Of a stretch of 64,000 bases of DNA, positions 28,861 to 36,868 are shown piece by piece (positions within the stretch are counted from its first letter, which is position 1; the number at the start of each line of letters is the position of its first letter). A program made the position numbers and the translations under genes. This DNA is from Lentzea pudingi. Lineage in GTDB: Bacteria; Actinomycetota; Actinomycetes; Mycobacteriales; Pseudonocardiaceae. A model generated the notes under the pieces. The model was not told the DNA's origin, did not search any database, and saw nothing but the letters and a program-made list of their open reading frames with translations. The stretch is from assembly GCF_014646255.1 (NCBI RefSeq), contig NZ_BMNC01000001.1, positions 248,001 through 312,000 on the forward strand, read 5' to 3'.

Positions 28861-31188
28861 TCAGCTCAGCGCCGCCACCAGTCTCGCCGCCGTGACGCGC
28901 ACCGCCGGTGTGTCGTAGCGGTCGCACTCCGCCAGCGCCCGCACCCGGAACTCACGGGCCTCCGCCGCGTCCCCGGCGGCGTCGGCGAGTGCGGCGAGCC
29001 GGTCCAGGACCTCGACGCGCTGATCGGACAGCCGCACCTCGGACAACGCCGCCAGCAGTTGCTCCCGCGCCTCGCCGAACCGGCCCGCGTCCACGAGCAC
29101 CAGCCCGCGCTGGTGTTGCACGCGAGCCGTTCCGGCGGTGTTGGAGTGCCTGCGGAACAACGACTCCGCCTCGTCGAACAGGTCGAGGGCGGCGATCACC
29201 TGACCCGCGGCGGCCAGGGTCGTCGCGAGGCGGATCAGCATCATCGACAGCAGTTCGTCGTCGCCGTCCGCTTTGCGGTGCTGGTCCACGCTGCGCTGCT
29301 GCACCTCGGCGGCCTCGGCGAGGGCACCGGTCGTGTGCAGCATGAGGCCCAGCAGGGACAGGGCCAGGTTCTCGCCGATGCGGTACCCCGCCTGTTCGAA
29401 CAGGGCGACGGAACGGTGGCCCAGCGACACCGCGGTCTGCGGTTCGCCGATGCGGCGCCGGATCGCCGAGCCGTAGTAGCAGGTCCACGCCTCGGTGATC
29501 GTGCCGGTCGGTATCGCGGCGGCTTGCTCGTGCACGGCCAGGGCCTCGTGGGGCCGCCCGGACAACGCGTAGAGCGACCACGAGAGGTAGTTCAGCTGTT
29601 CGGCCGCGGCCCTGGCGTTGCCCAGGTGCCGGGCCGCGTCGGCGCCGGCCTGGAACACCTCGCGCCAGAGTTCGCCCACGCCGTGCATGTCCGAGTACCA
29701 GTGCATCGCCTGCGCCAGTGCGAGAACGCGGTCGTGCTCGTCGGCTGCCAAGGCCTCTTTCGTTGCGGAGCGCCAGTTCTCCAGTTCGAGTTCCAGCCAG
29801 CGCGCGGCGGAGTCCTTGTCGTGCACCGGGCCCGTTCGCGCGGCGGGGACGTCGTGGTCGAAGAACCGGGCGGCCCTGGTGGCGGTGTCGAGGAGCCAGT
29901 GGCGCAGGCGGGTGCGCGCTTGGTCGACGGCGGCCGGGGTGTCGTCGAGCTCCAGGCGTTCGGCGGCGAAGACGTGCAGCAGGTCGTGGCGGGTGTACCG
30001 GCCCGGTGTCTCGCTGATGCCCAGCAGCGAGACGTCGGCCAGTTCCTCCAGCGCCTCCTCGGCGTCGCAGGTCAGCGCGGCCGCCAGCGCGGCGCCGGCC
30101 TCGGGGCTCGGTACGAGCGCCAGTCTGCGGAACAGGGTGGCGGCGTTCGGGCTGAGCTGGTGGTAGGAGATCTCGAACGCCGCCCGCACCTGCAGGTCGC
30201 CCGCGCGCAGGACGGAGAGGCGGCGTTCCTCGTCCTCGAGTTGGTCCGCCAGGTGCCGGATCGTCCACTGTGGCCTGCTCGTCAGGCGGTTGCCCGCTAT
30301 CAGCAACGCCAGCGGCATGCCGCCGCACAGCTCGGCCACCCGCTCGGCCGCTTCCGGTTCGGCGTCCAGCCGTTCGGGACCCGTCACGGCGCGCAGCAGC
30401 TCCACGGAACGGTGCGGGGGCAGCAGTTCCAGGGGCAGGCGGTGTCTCGCGTCGAGGCCGGTCAGGGTGCGGCGGCTGGTCAGCAGGATCAGGGTGCCGG
30501 GGCTGGAGGCGAGCAGCGGGCGGACCTGCGCCTCGTTCGCCGCGTTGTCCAGCACCAGCAACACCGTCCGGTCGCGCAGCTGGGAGCGGTGGAGCGAGAG
30601 CTTGTCGTCCGGGTCGGCGGGGATCTGGCGTTCGTCCACTCCGAACGAACGCAGGAGCCGGTGCGCGGCCTGGCCGGGGGTAAGGGGTTCCGGGTCGGTG
30701 CCGCAGAGGTCGAGGAACACGCAGCCGTCGGTGAACCCCGCGCCCAGGCGGTGGCCCGCGTCGACGGCCAGCGCGGTCTTGCCGGAGCCCGGGGCGCCGT
30801 GCACCACCGCGATCTGCAGTCGCGAGGACGAGGACGCGTCCGCCGCGAACCCGTCCAGCAGCTCCTTCTCGGTGTCGCGGCCCGTCAGCTCGATGAGCAC
30901 CGGCGGCAGCGAGCTGGACGTCGCGAGCGGAACCTCGGGGCGTTCCTCGGCCGCGACCACCCGGCTGGCCCTGGCCAGCGCGGTGAACTCCGCCGCCTCC
31001 TCGTCGCGCAACCCGAGGCCGCCGATCAGCAGCTGGACGGTGCGGTACTGCGGGCTGAGCGTGCGGCCGCGTTCCATGTCGCTGATCGCGCGCGTGCTCA
31101 GGCCGGTGCGGTCCGCCAGTTCCTCCTGTGTCAGCGGAACTCGCGACCGGTAGAACCGGAGGAAGTCCCCGAACGCGGTCGTGCTCAC
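28861..31188 (-). CDS. XRE-NB-ARC-TPR STAND regulator
   Basis: The 775-residue protein starts with a helix-turn-helix (~5-60: LTQEELADRTGLSTRAISDM). Walker A follows at 131-138 (GAPGSGKT), with Walker B VLLVLDNA, sensor LTSRRTLTGL and the motif GGMPLALLIAGNRLTSRPQW. The ARC end reads YTRHDLLHVFAAERL. TPR-like helices fill the last ~300 residues. It is a diverged paralogue of the protein encoded at 26231, tail to tail with it across 47 bp. The pair may have arisen by duplication and inversion, although they differ in most of the TPR region. The promoter region is shared with the divergent glycosyltransferase gene. Confidence 0.9.
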   Translation of the reverse strand: MSTTAFGDFLRFYRSRVPLTQEELADRTGLSTRAISDMERGRTLSPQYRTVQLLIGGLGLRDEEAAEFTALARASRVVAAEERPEVPLATSSSLPPVLIELTGRDTEKELLDGFAADASSSSRLQIAVVHGAPGSGKTALAVDAGHRLGAGFTDGCVFLDLCGTDPEPLTPGQAAHRLLRSFGVDERQIPADPDDKLSLHRSQLRDRTVLLVLDNAANEAQVRPLLASSPGTLILLTSRRTLTGLDARHRLPLELLPPHRSVELLRAVTGPERLDAEPEAAERVAELCGGMPLALLIAGNRLTSRPQWTIRHLADQLEDEERRLSVLRAGDLQVRAAFEISYHQLSPNAATLFRRLALVPSPEAGAALAAALTCDAEEALEELADVSLLGISETPGRYTRHDLLHVFAAERLELDDTPAAVDQARTRLRHWLLDTATRAARFFDHDVPAARTGPVHDKDSAARWLELELENWRSATKEALAADEHDRVLALAQAMHWYSDMHGVGELWREVFQAGADAARHLGNARAAAEQLNYLSWSLYALSGRPHEALAVHEQAAAIPTGTITEAWTCYYGSAIRRRIGEPQTAVSLGHRSVALFEQAGYRIGENLALSLLGLMLHTTGALAEAAEVQQRSVDQHRKADGDDELLSMMLIRLATTLAAAGQVIAALDLFDEAESLFRRHSNTAGTARVQHQRGLVLVDAGRFGEAREQLLAALSEVRLSDQRVEVLDRLAALADAAGDAAEAREFRVRALAECDRYDTPAVRVTAARLVAALS

Positions 31189-31335
31189 TGCGCGCCCCCT
31201 CTTCGTTCCTGCGCATCATGCCTCCTGGTAGACGCGCGGCGCAGGGTCGGAGCTGCTTCACCGCGATACTTCTTCCGGTGTTTCTGCTGGTTGTTCAGCA
31301 AGGTGCACAGCATTCGCCGTACATAGCTTCGAAGT

Positions 31336-32436
31336 GTGTCCATAGCTTCTTCCCAGCGGCTGTCTGCTGCGCTCTGGCTGGCCGCCCTGGTGTGGCTGCT
31401 GGTCACCTGGTCCGGCCACTACCCGATCGACCTCGACGTGTACCGGCTCGGCGGCCTCGCCTGGCTCGAGGGCCGTCCGCTGTACGCCGGGTTCACCGGC
31501 CCGCCGCTCGACCCCCAGCTGCCGTTCACGTACCCGCCGTTCGCGGCGATGCTGTTCAGCGGCTTGAGCTTCGTGCCGGGCGCGTGGCAGAACCTGCTGG
31601 TGGTCGCGTCCGGTTTCGTCGCGCTGACCGCGGTGTGCGTGGTGGTGGCGGGGAAGGTCCGGCCCGGTCTCAAGTGGACGGCCGGTCCGCTCGCCGCGAT
31701 CGGCGCGCTGGCACTGGACCCGGTGTGGACGACCTACGGCTACGGCCAGATCAACCTGTTCCTGATGGCCCTGGTCGTGATGGACGTCCTGGTGGTCAAG
31801 GACGAGCGGTGGCGTGGCGTGCTGATCGGCGTGGCGGCGGCGATCAAACTGACGCCCGCGATCTTCGTGCTGTACTTCGTCGCCAAACGCGACTGGCGGG
31901 CCGCGATCACCTCGACGGCCACGTTCGCGGGCCTCGTCGCGGTGGGATTCCTCGTCGCGCCTCGGGATTCGCTGCGGTACTGGCTCCACTCGCTGCTGAA
32001 CCCCGACCGCATCGGTGACATGTCGCTGTCCACGAACCAGTCGATGCGCGGTCTGCTGCGCGGGTTCGGCCTCGCTCCCGGTGTCGAAACCGCGCTGTGG
32101 GCGGTGCTCGCCGCCGTTGTGGTGACAGGGGCTCTTGTCGTCGCCCGGCGCACCCGCGACGATCTCGTGGCGCTGTTCGTCATCGCGGGTGCGGGGCTGC
32201 TGGCCTCACCGGTCTCCTGGCTGCACCACTGGGTGTGGTGCGTGCCGGTGCTGGTGTTCCTCGGCCTGCGCGGCAACGCCTGGCCCGCCTTCGCCGCCGT
32301 GTTCCTGGTGTTCGTCACACGGCTGCACGAGTTCGACACCTACGTGTGGCTGGCCCTCGTGGCGTTGGGGCTGCTGGTCCTCAAACCGGCTGTGCGGAGA
32401 CACCCCGCGGACTTCCACACCAGCTTTTCGACCTAG
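31336..32436 (+). CDS. GT87-type (DUF2029) membrane glycosyltransferase
   Basis: The 366-residue protein has about ten membrane helices. DUF2029/GT87 landmarks are an acidic DLDVYRLGG in the first outer loop (the catalytic Asp region), LPFTYPPFAAMLF, GYGQINLFLMAL and IKLTPAIFVLYF. The C-terminal half has SPVSWLHHWVW. This family uses polyprenyl-phosphate-mannose to add sugars to lipid or wall glycans outside the membrane. The GTG at 31336 has only a weak ribosome site; a short-leader or leaderless mRNA is possible. A second GT87 gene follows in the same direction 30 bp downstream but carries a stop codon. Confidence 0.88.
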   Translation: MSIASSQRLSAALWLAALVWLLVTWSGHYPIDLDVYRLGGLAWLEGRPLYAGFTGPPLDPQLPFTYPPFAAMLFSGLSFVPGAWQNLLVVASGFVALTAVCVVVAGKVRPGLKWTAGPLAAIGALALDPVWTTYGYGQINLFLMALVVMDVLVVKDERWRGVLIGVAAAIKLTPAIFVLYFVAKRDWRAAITSTATFAGLVAVGFLVAPRDSLRYWLHSLLNPDRIGDMSLSTNQSMRGLLRGFGLAPGVETALWAVLAAVVVTGALVVARRTRDDLVALFVIAGAGLLASPVSWLHHWVWCVPVLVFLGLRGNAWPAFAAVFLVFVTRLHEFDTYVWLALVALGLLVLKPAVRRHPADFHTSFST

Positions 32437-32465
32437 GCTTGATGCACGACTGGCTGGAGGAACCG

Positions 32466-33734
32466 GTGCTCGAACAGCGTGTCCTGAGGTTCGCGCCGCT
32501 GGTGCTGTGCCTGTCGCTCGCCGTCCACGCCGCGACGGCGAAGTGGGGGATGATCGATCTCCAGGTCTACTGGAGCCTCGCGCCCAACGTGCTGCGCGAC
32601 CAGCTCTACTCGATCGACATGCCGTTCACGGCCGACTTCCCGCTGCCCTTCACCTACCCGCCGTTCGCGGCGGCGGTGTTCCTCCCGCTCTCCGCGCTGC
32701 CCTGGATCGCCGCACGGGTCGTCTAGCAGGCGTTGTCGCTGCTCTGCCTGTGGTGGCTCGTGCGCACGGCGCTGAAACTGCTGGCCGCCCGCGCCGAGCA
32801 GCCGTTCGATCGGACGTGGCAGCGCCGCGCTCTGCTGTGGACGGCCGTCGCGCTGTGGTTCGAGCCGGTCCGCAAGACCCTCGACTTCGGGCAGATCAAC
32901 CTGGTGCTGGTCGCCGGGACGTTCGCGGCGGTGGTCGCCGTCCGGCAGGCGGTGGCGGGGCTCGGTGTCGGTGTCGCCGCCGGGATGAAGCTGACGCCGG
33001 CGATCTCCGGCCTGTACTTCCTCGTCACCCGCAGGTGGAAGGCCGCGCTGTGGTCGGTCGCGGGCTTCGCGGTCACCGTCGCGCTGGGTTTCCTCGTGTC
33101 GGCCGGGGACTCGTGGCGCTACTGGTTCGAGCTGCTCGGCGCGGCGGACCGGGTCGGGCCGGTGGGCTCGGTGATCAACCAGTCGTTGCGCGGCGCCCTG
33201 TCGCGGTCGCTGGGGTACGACGTCGAGACGTCGTGGCCCTGGCTGCTCGCGGTGGTGGTGTCGGCGGTGTTGACGGGGTTCGCCCTGCGGGCGGCCGTGC
33301 GAGCCGGCGACACGCTGGCCGCCGTGGTCACCGTGCAGCTGTTCGGGTTGCTGGTCTCGCCGATCTCGTGGAGCCACCACTGGTTGTGGGTGATCCCGCT
33401 GGTCCTGTGGCTGGTCCACGGTCAGCGCAACCTCGCCTTGGCCGCGGTGTGGACGGTCGCGGTCTGCTCGGACGTCATCACGATCCTGATCGACCTGCAG
33501 CCGTCCATCTGGGAGATCCCGCGACCGTGGCCCCTCGCGGCGCTCGGCTGGGTCTACCCGGCGCTGGCGCTGGTCACGCTGGGGGTGGTCGCGTGGTCGT
33601 GCGGTCTTGCCGGCGCCCAGGAAGCCGGACGGCACGGTCACGGGGTGCGCGTCAGAGTTCCATCTCCTCGTGCCACTCGGCGAACGGGTCGGCGAAGTCG
33701 AGTTCGGTCATCAGGCCGAGCTCCTCGTCGGTGA
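32466..33734 (+). pseudogene. GT87-type glycosyltransferase with in-frame amber codon
   Basis: From GTG 32466 (GGAGG at 32456-32460) a GT87 frame runs through DLQVYWSLAPN and PFTYPPFAAAVFLP to a TAG at 32724-32726. It then resumes in the same frame: QALSLLCLWWLV, FGQINLVLVAGTF, MKLTPAISGLYFL and SPISWSHHWLWV. The stop lies in ARVV-stop-QAL where the neighbouring paralogue has GAWQNLL, so the TAG almost surely replaced a TGG Trp codon. The C-terminal tail becomes Arg-rich and runs ~80 bp over the end of the convergent CobW-like gene, suggesting that the original stop has also been lost. Either a pseudogene, a readthrough gene or a base-call error. Confidence 0.78.
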
Positions 33735-34665
33735 CCAGGGCGGACCGGAGCGCCGCGGTGATCCCGGCGGCGTCGGCGGACGTGGTGATCACGACGAGCT
33801 CCTGGTCGCGGTCGCCGTCCCAGGGACCCAGGTTGCCGATCCGCAACCCGGCTCCCGCGGACTCGAGCCACAGCGCGTCGTCGGGCTGGCTCGCCACCCA
33901 CACCCGGCCGCGCACGCGCACCACGCCGTCGAGCAGCACGTCGATGCAGTCGTGCAGCCGCATCGGGTGGAACGGGCGGCGGTCGGTGAAGTGGACGACG
34001 GACACGCCGTGCGCCGGTTCCAGCGACGGGCGCCCGAACAGCAACGACCCGAAGCCGTCGTCGATCTCGCCACGCCGGGAGGTGGCGGGGATCGCGCCGA
34101 GCAGCGTGACGACGTCGAGCTCGGGGAGGAGCTGGCGGGGCGCGTGAGGGGTCAGGCGGTCGAGCACGGCCGTGAGCACCGGGTCGGCGGGGCCGGTCAG
34201 CACCAGGGCGTCCGCGAACTCCGCCTGCCCGACGACGACCTGCGCGACGGTCCGCTCGTCGCCCTCGGCCGCGCGCATGCCCCGGTCGGCGAGCGAGTCG
34301 GCGCCGGTCGCGTCGTCGAGCCAGGTCGCGGTGTCGAGCACGGTGACGACGGCCTCGACCTCCACCTCGGTCTCGCCCAGCGCGAAGCAGACCGCCTCGG
34401 GTTCGAGCATCGGGTCGAGCTGCACGATCACCCGCCCGTCGATCCCTTCGAGCAACGGGATGAGGTCCAGTCGCAACGTGCACGAGACACACCCGTGCGC
34501 GAGCTCTAAGACGGTGAGCCGGCCGTCCGCCCAGCGCCGCAGGACTCCGTCGGCCAGGCTGCTCAGATCATGCCTGACCAGCGACGACTCCGGGGACGCG
34601 CGCCAGAGCTCGTCCGCGACGTCGTGGTGGGTGAATCCGGCGACCAATACGACCCGTGCTGCCAT
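33652..34665 (-). CDS. CobW/COG0523-like protein lacking a P-loop, Zur-regulated
   Basis: The 337-residue protein has the COG0523 order: an N-terminal domain starting MAARVVLVAGFTHHDVADEL, the metal-binding-type motif ELAHGCVSCTLRLDL, and a C-terminal CobW_C-like domain with VSVVHFTDRRPFHPMRLHD and RGRVWVASQPDDALWLES. The Walker A found in normal members (GFLGAGKTT) is replaced by GFTHHDVADE, and the usual GCICC is GCVSC. GTP hydrolysis is therefore unlikely in the usual way. A Zur-type palindrome lies 20 bp before the ATG, so it is probably made under zinc starvation. Possible role: zinc handling or allocation. ATG 34665 is preferred over one seven codons upstream. Confidence 0.82.
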   Translation of the reverse strand: MAARVVLVAGFTHHDVADELWRASPESSLVRHDLSSLADGVLRRWADGRLTVLELAHGCVSCTLRLDLIPLLEGIDGRVIVQLDPMLEPEAVCFALGETEVEVEAVVTVLDTATWLDDATGADSLADRGMRAAEGDERTVAQVVVGQAEFADALVLTGPADPVLTAVLDRLTPHAPRQLLPELDVVTLLGAIPATSRRGEIDDGFGSLLFGRPSLEPAHGVSVVHFTDRRPFHPMRLHDCIDVLLDGVVRVRGRVWVASQPDDALWLESAGAGLRIGNLGPWDGDRDQELVVITTSADAAGITAALRSALVTDEELGLMTELDFADPFAEWHEEMEL

Positions 34666-34684
34666 GGGGCGCAGCCTACATGAC

Positions 34685-34697
34685 AACGATTATCGTT
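34685..34697. promoter_or_regulatory. Zur box
   Basis: AACGAT-T-ATCGTT is a perfect palindrome inside TGACAACGATTATCGTTTC. This is close to actinobacterial Zur sites (AT-rich core with ATNAT). It sits 20 bp upstream of the CobW-like start and 42 bp upstream of the divergent FrnE-type gene, so it could control either. Assignment is by pattern. Confidence 0.65.
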
Positions 34698-34738
34698 TCT
34701 GCGCGGACGTTGCCCGGCGGACGTGACATGATCGAACG

Positions 34739-35356
34739 ATGCGGGTCGAGTTCTGGGCTGACGTCATCTGTCCGTGGTGCTACATCGGCAAGGCGCGCTT
34801 CGACAAGGCGCTCGCCGGCTTCGAGCACCGCGCCGAGGTCACCGTGGTGCACCGCGCGTTCGAACTGGATCCCGGCAAGTCCGGCGTCGAGTCCGTGCAG
34901 GACATGCTCGCCGCCAAGTTCGGCCCGCGCGCGGCCGAGATGGAGGAGTCCGTCGCGCGGCTCGCGCGGGACGAGGGCCTCGGGTACCGGCTGGACCGCG
35001 AGGTCGGCAACACGTTCGACGTGCACCGGCTCCTGCGCCTGGCGGGGGAGAGGGGCGTCCAGCCGCAGGTCCTCGACGCCGTGCTGAACGCCAACTTCGC
35101 GCAGGCGCGTTCGCTCTTCACGCCCGAGTCGCTGACCGAGATCACGGTGGAGGCGGGCCTCGATGCCGCCGACGTGAAGACCGTGCTCGAAGACCCCTCC
35201 GCGTACGCCGACGAGGTGCGTGCCGACGAGCAGCGCGCCCGTGAGCTCGGCGTCTCCGGCGTCCCGTTCGTGGCGCTCGCGGGACGTCTTGCCGTGGCCG
35301 GTGCTCAGCCGGTAGAGCTGTTCGAGCGGGCGCTGACGCAGGCTTGGGAGGCGTGA
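34739..35356 (+). CDS. DsbA-family oxidoreductase (FrnE-like)
   Basis: The 205-residue protein begins MRVEFWADVICPWCYIGKA, with the thioredoxin-fold active site C11-P-W-C14. FrnE-type landmarks follow: VVHRAFELDPG, NTFDVHRLLRLA and GVSGVPFVALAGRLAVAGAQ with the cis-Pro loop. No signal peptide is present, so it acts in the cytoplasm, as FrnE proteins do, in thiol redox or polyketide-related reactions. There is almost no leader before the ATG at 34739 other than the Zur-box region. The STAS gene follows after one base. Confidence 0.92.
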   Translation: MRVEFWADVICPWCYIGKARFDKALAGFEHRAEVTVVHRAFELDPGKSGVESVQDMLAAKFGPRAAEMEESVARLARDEGLGYRLDREVGNTFDVHRLLRLAGERGVQPQVLDAVLNANFAQARSLFTPESLTEITVEAGLDAADVKTVLEDPSAYADEVRADEQRARELGVSGVPFVALAGRLAVAGAQPVELFERALTQAWEA

Positions 35357-35357
35357 G

Positions 35358-35699
35358 ATGGACGAGGCGCTGTTGAAGGTCGAGTCGGAGAAGGTCGCCG
35401 GCGCCGTGGTGCTGCGCGCCGAGGGCGAGGTCGACTCGTACACGGCGGAACTGTTGCGCGACAAGCTGTCCGAGGCGTTCACCGAGGGCGTCCCCGTCGT
35501 GCTGGACCTCAGCGGCGTCGAGTTCTTCGCGTCCGTCGGCCTCTCCGTGCTCGTCGAGTACCACCAGCGAGGTGAGGAGCGCGGCACGGCGTTGCGGCTG
35601 GTGTCGCCGCGGGGCAGCGTGCTGCGAGCGCTGAAGGCCACCCTGCTGAACGAGACCCTGGACCTCTACCTCGACCTGGACTCGGCGCTCCGTGCCTGA
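35358..35699 (+). CDS. STAS-domain anti-sigma factor antagonist
   Basis: This 113-residue protein is a full-length STAS domain. It has the conserved loop [19 protein letters not shown]; Ser59 is at the position normally phosphorylated by an anti-sigma kinase. It should act in partner switching: bind an RsbW-type kinase when unphosphorylated and free a sigma factor. No RsbW-type kinase gene is next to it. A SpoIIE phosphatase, the enzyme class that would reactivate it, is encoded at 55.1 kb. ATG 35358 has GGAGG at 35346-35350. Confidence 0.92.
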   Translation: MDEALLKVESEKVAGAVVLRAEGEVDSYTAELLRDKLSEAFTEGVPVVLDLSGVEFFASVGLSVLVEYHQRGEERGTALRLVSPRGSVLRALKATLLNETLDLYLDLDSALRA

Positions 35700-36357
35700 C
35701 CTGCCGTCCCGTCCGCCGCCGGACGGGTTCGTGCTGGCTCGCACCAAGGTCGTCGTCGCGATCGCGGCAGGCCTCGTCAGCGGCCTCGCCGTCGCACTGG
35801 CGGGCCACGACGAGTTCGCGCTCCTGGTCGGCTGGGACGTCGCGACCCTCGTGTACCTGATCCGCGCGTGGCTGGTCATCTGGCCCATGGACGCCGAGGA
35901 GACCGCCCAGCACGCCGTCCGCAACGACCCCACCCGCCGCGTCGCCGAGGTCGTGCTGCTCGTGGCAGCGTTGGCGAGTCTCGTGTCCGTGGGCTTCGTC
36001 CTGGCCCGTGCGGCACACACGACCGGTGGCTCCGAACTGCTGCGCGTCGGCCTCGGCGTGCTGTCCGTGGTGCTCTCGTGGATGGTCGTGCACACGACCT
36101 TCACGCTGCGCTATGCCCGCCTCTACTACTACGGCGCCGACGGCGGCATCGACTTCAACCAGCCCGAACCGCCGGACTACGGCGACTTCGCGTACGTCGC
36201 GTTCAGCATCGGCATGACGTTCCAGGTGTCCGACACGAGCCTGTCCGGGCGCGAGATGCGTCGCACGGCCCTGAAGCACGCCCTGCTGTCGTACCTGTTC
36301 GGCACCGGTGTGCTGGCCACGACGATCAACCTGGTCGCGAGCATCTCCAGCCAGTGA
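35692..36357 (+). CDS. DUF1345 membrane protein
   Basis: The 221-residue protein has about five membrane helices, for example [38 protein letters not shown] and [20 protein letters not shown]. The family signature [20 protein letters not shown] and [19 protein letters not shown] is clear. DUF1345 function is unknown. GTG at 35692 lies inside the end of the STAS gene (8-bp overlap), so the two are co-translated. It ends exactly where the convergent XRE gene ends (TGATCA). Confidence 0.88.
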   Translation: MPDLPSRPPPDGFVLARTKVVVAIAAGLVSGLAVALAGHDEFALLVGWDVATLVYLIRAWLVIWPMDAEETAQHAVRNDPTRRVAEVVLLVAALASLVSVGFVLARAAHTTGGSELLRVGLGVLSVVLSWMVVHTTFTLRYARLYYYGADGGIDFNQPEPPDYGDFAYVAFSIGMTFQVSDTSLSGREMRRTALKHALLSYLFGTGVLATTINLVASISSQ

Positions 36358-36801
36358 TCACGCGGGGTGCTCCGCGATGAGCACCAGCGCGTCGAGCACC
36401 CGCCACCAGTCGTGCTCGCCCGCCTCGTGCCCGAGCGCCTCCGTGAGCAGCCCGCACGCGCTGATCAACCGCGCGGCCACGTCCTGGGGATCCTGTCCCG
36501 ACTTCTCGGCGAGGGCCGTGGCCGTGGCCCGGAAACGCTTGCTCCTGCTGAGTTTCACCACGCTCTGCGGCGCCGGGGCAGCCGGCTGCGCGCTGGAGCC
36601 GAACTCGATCGACAGTTCCGTGCCGAGGGCCGAGGCGAGCCTGCCCAGTGCGTTCGTCGTCGGGTTGCCCCTGCCGTTCTCGAGGTTCGCGATGTAGGGC
36701 ACGGACAGCCCGGCGTCGGCGGCGACCGAGGCGACGGTGCGGCCCGACGCCTGCCGCAGGGCGCGCAGTCTCGGCCCGATGGGCTCGTTCGGCACCGGCA
36801 C
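36358..36801 (-). CDS. XRE-family repressor next to an MFS exporter
   Basis: This 147-residue protein has a Cro/C1 helix-turn-helix at ~10-65 (LRALRQASGRTVASVAADAG, LSVPYIANLENGRGNPTT). A ~75-residue C-terminal helical region contains KLSRSKRFRATATALAE. It is divergently arranged with an MFS transporter gene, and an 11-bp inverted repeat overlaps both promoters, so it very likely represses both. The first GTG (36801) abuts AGGA too closely; the second GTG, at 36795, is better spaced from AGGAG and may be the true start. Confidence 0.85.
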   Translation of the reverse strand: MPVPNEPIGPRLRALRQASGRTVASVAADAGLSVPYIANLENGRGNPTTNALGRLASALGTELSIEFGSSAQPAAPAPQSVVKLSRSKRFRATATALAEKSGQDPQDVAARLISACGLLTEALGHEAGEHDWWRVLDALVLIAEHPA

Positions 36802-36806
36802 TCCTA

Positions 36807-36848
36807 TCTTGACAGAACACTTCGATCGACGCTCTTATTCTGTCAAGA
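36807..36848. promoter_or_regulatory. Inverted-repeat operator between XRE and MFS genes
   Basis: Perfect 11-bp arms TCTTGACAGAA (36807-36817) and TTCTGTCAAGA (36838-36848) are separated by 20 bp. Each arm contains a consensus TTGACA -35 box, one per direction. A repressor bound here would cover the promoters of both divergent genes. Confidence 0.7.
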
Positions 36849-36868
36849 ATACTGCCTGGGGGTGGGCG

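Noticed and set aside
24371..28927. Very long open frame on the minus strand (over 1500 codons) opposite the ABC permeases and STAND gene
   Set aside because: It is antisense to well-conserved genes, is rich in Arg/His/Gln/Pro, shows no domains and results from third-position GC bias.
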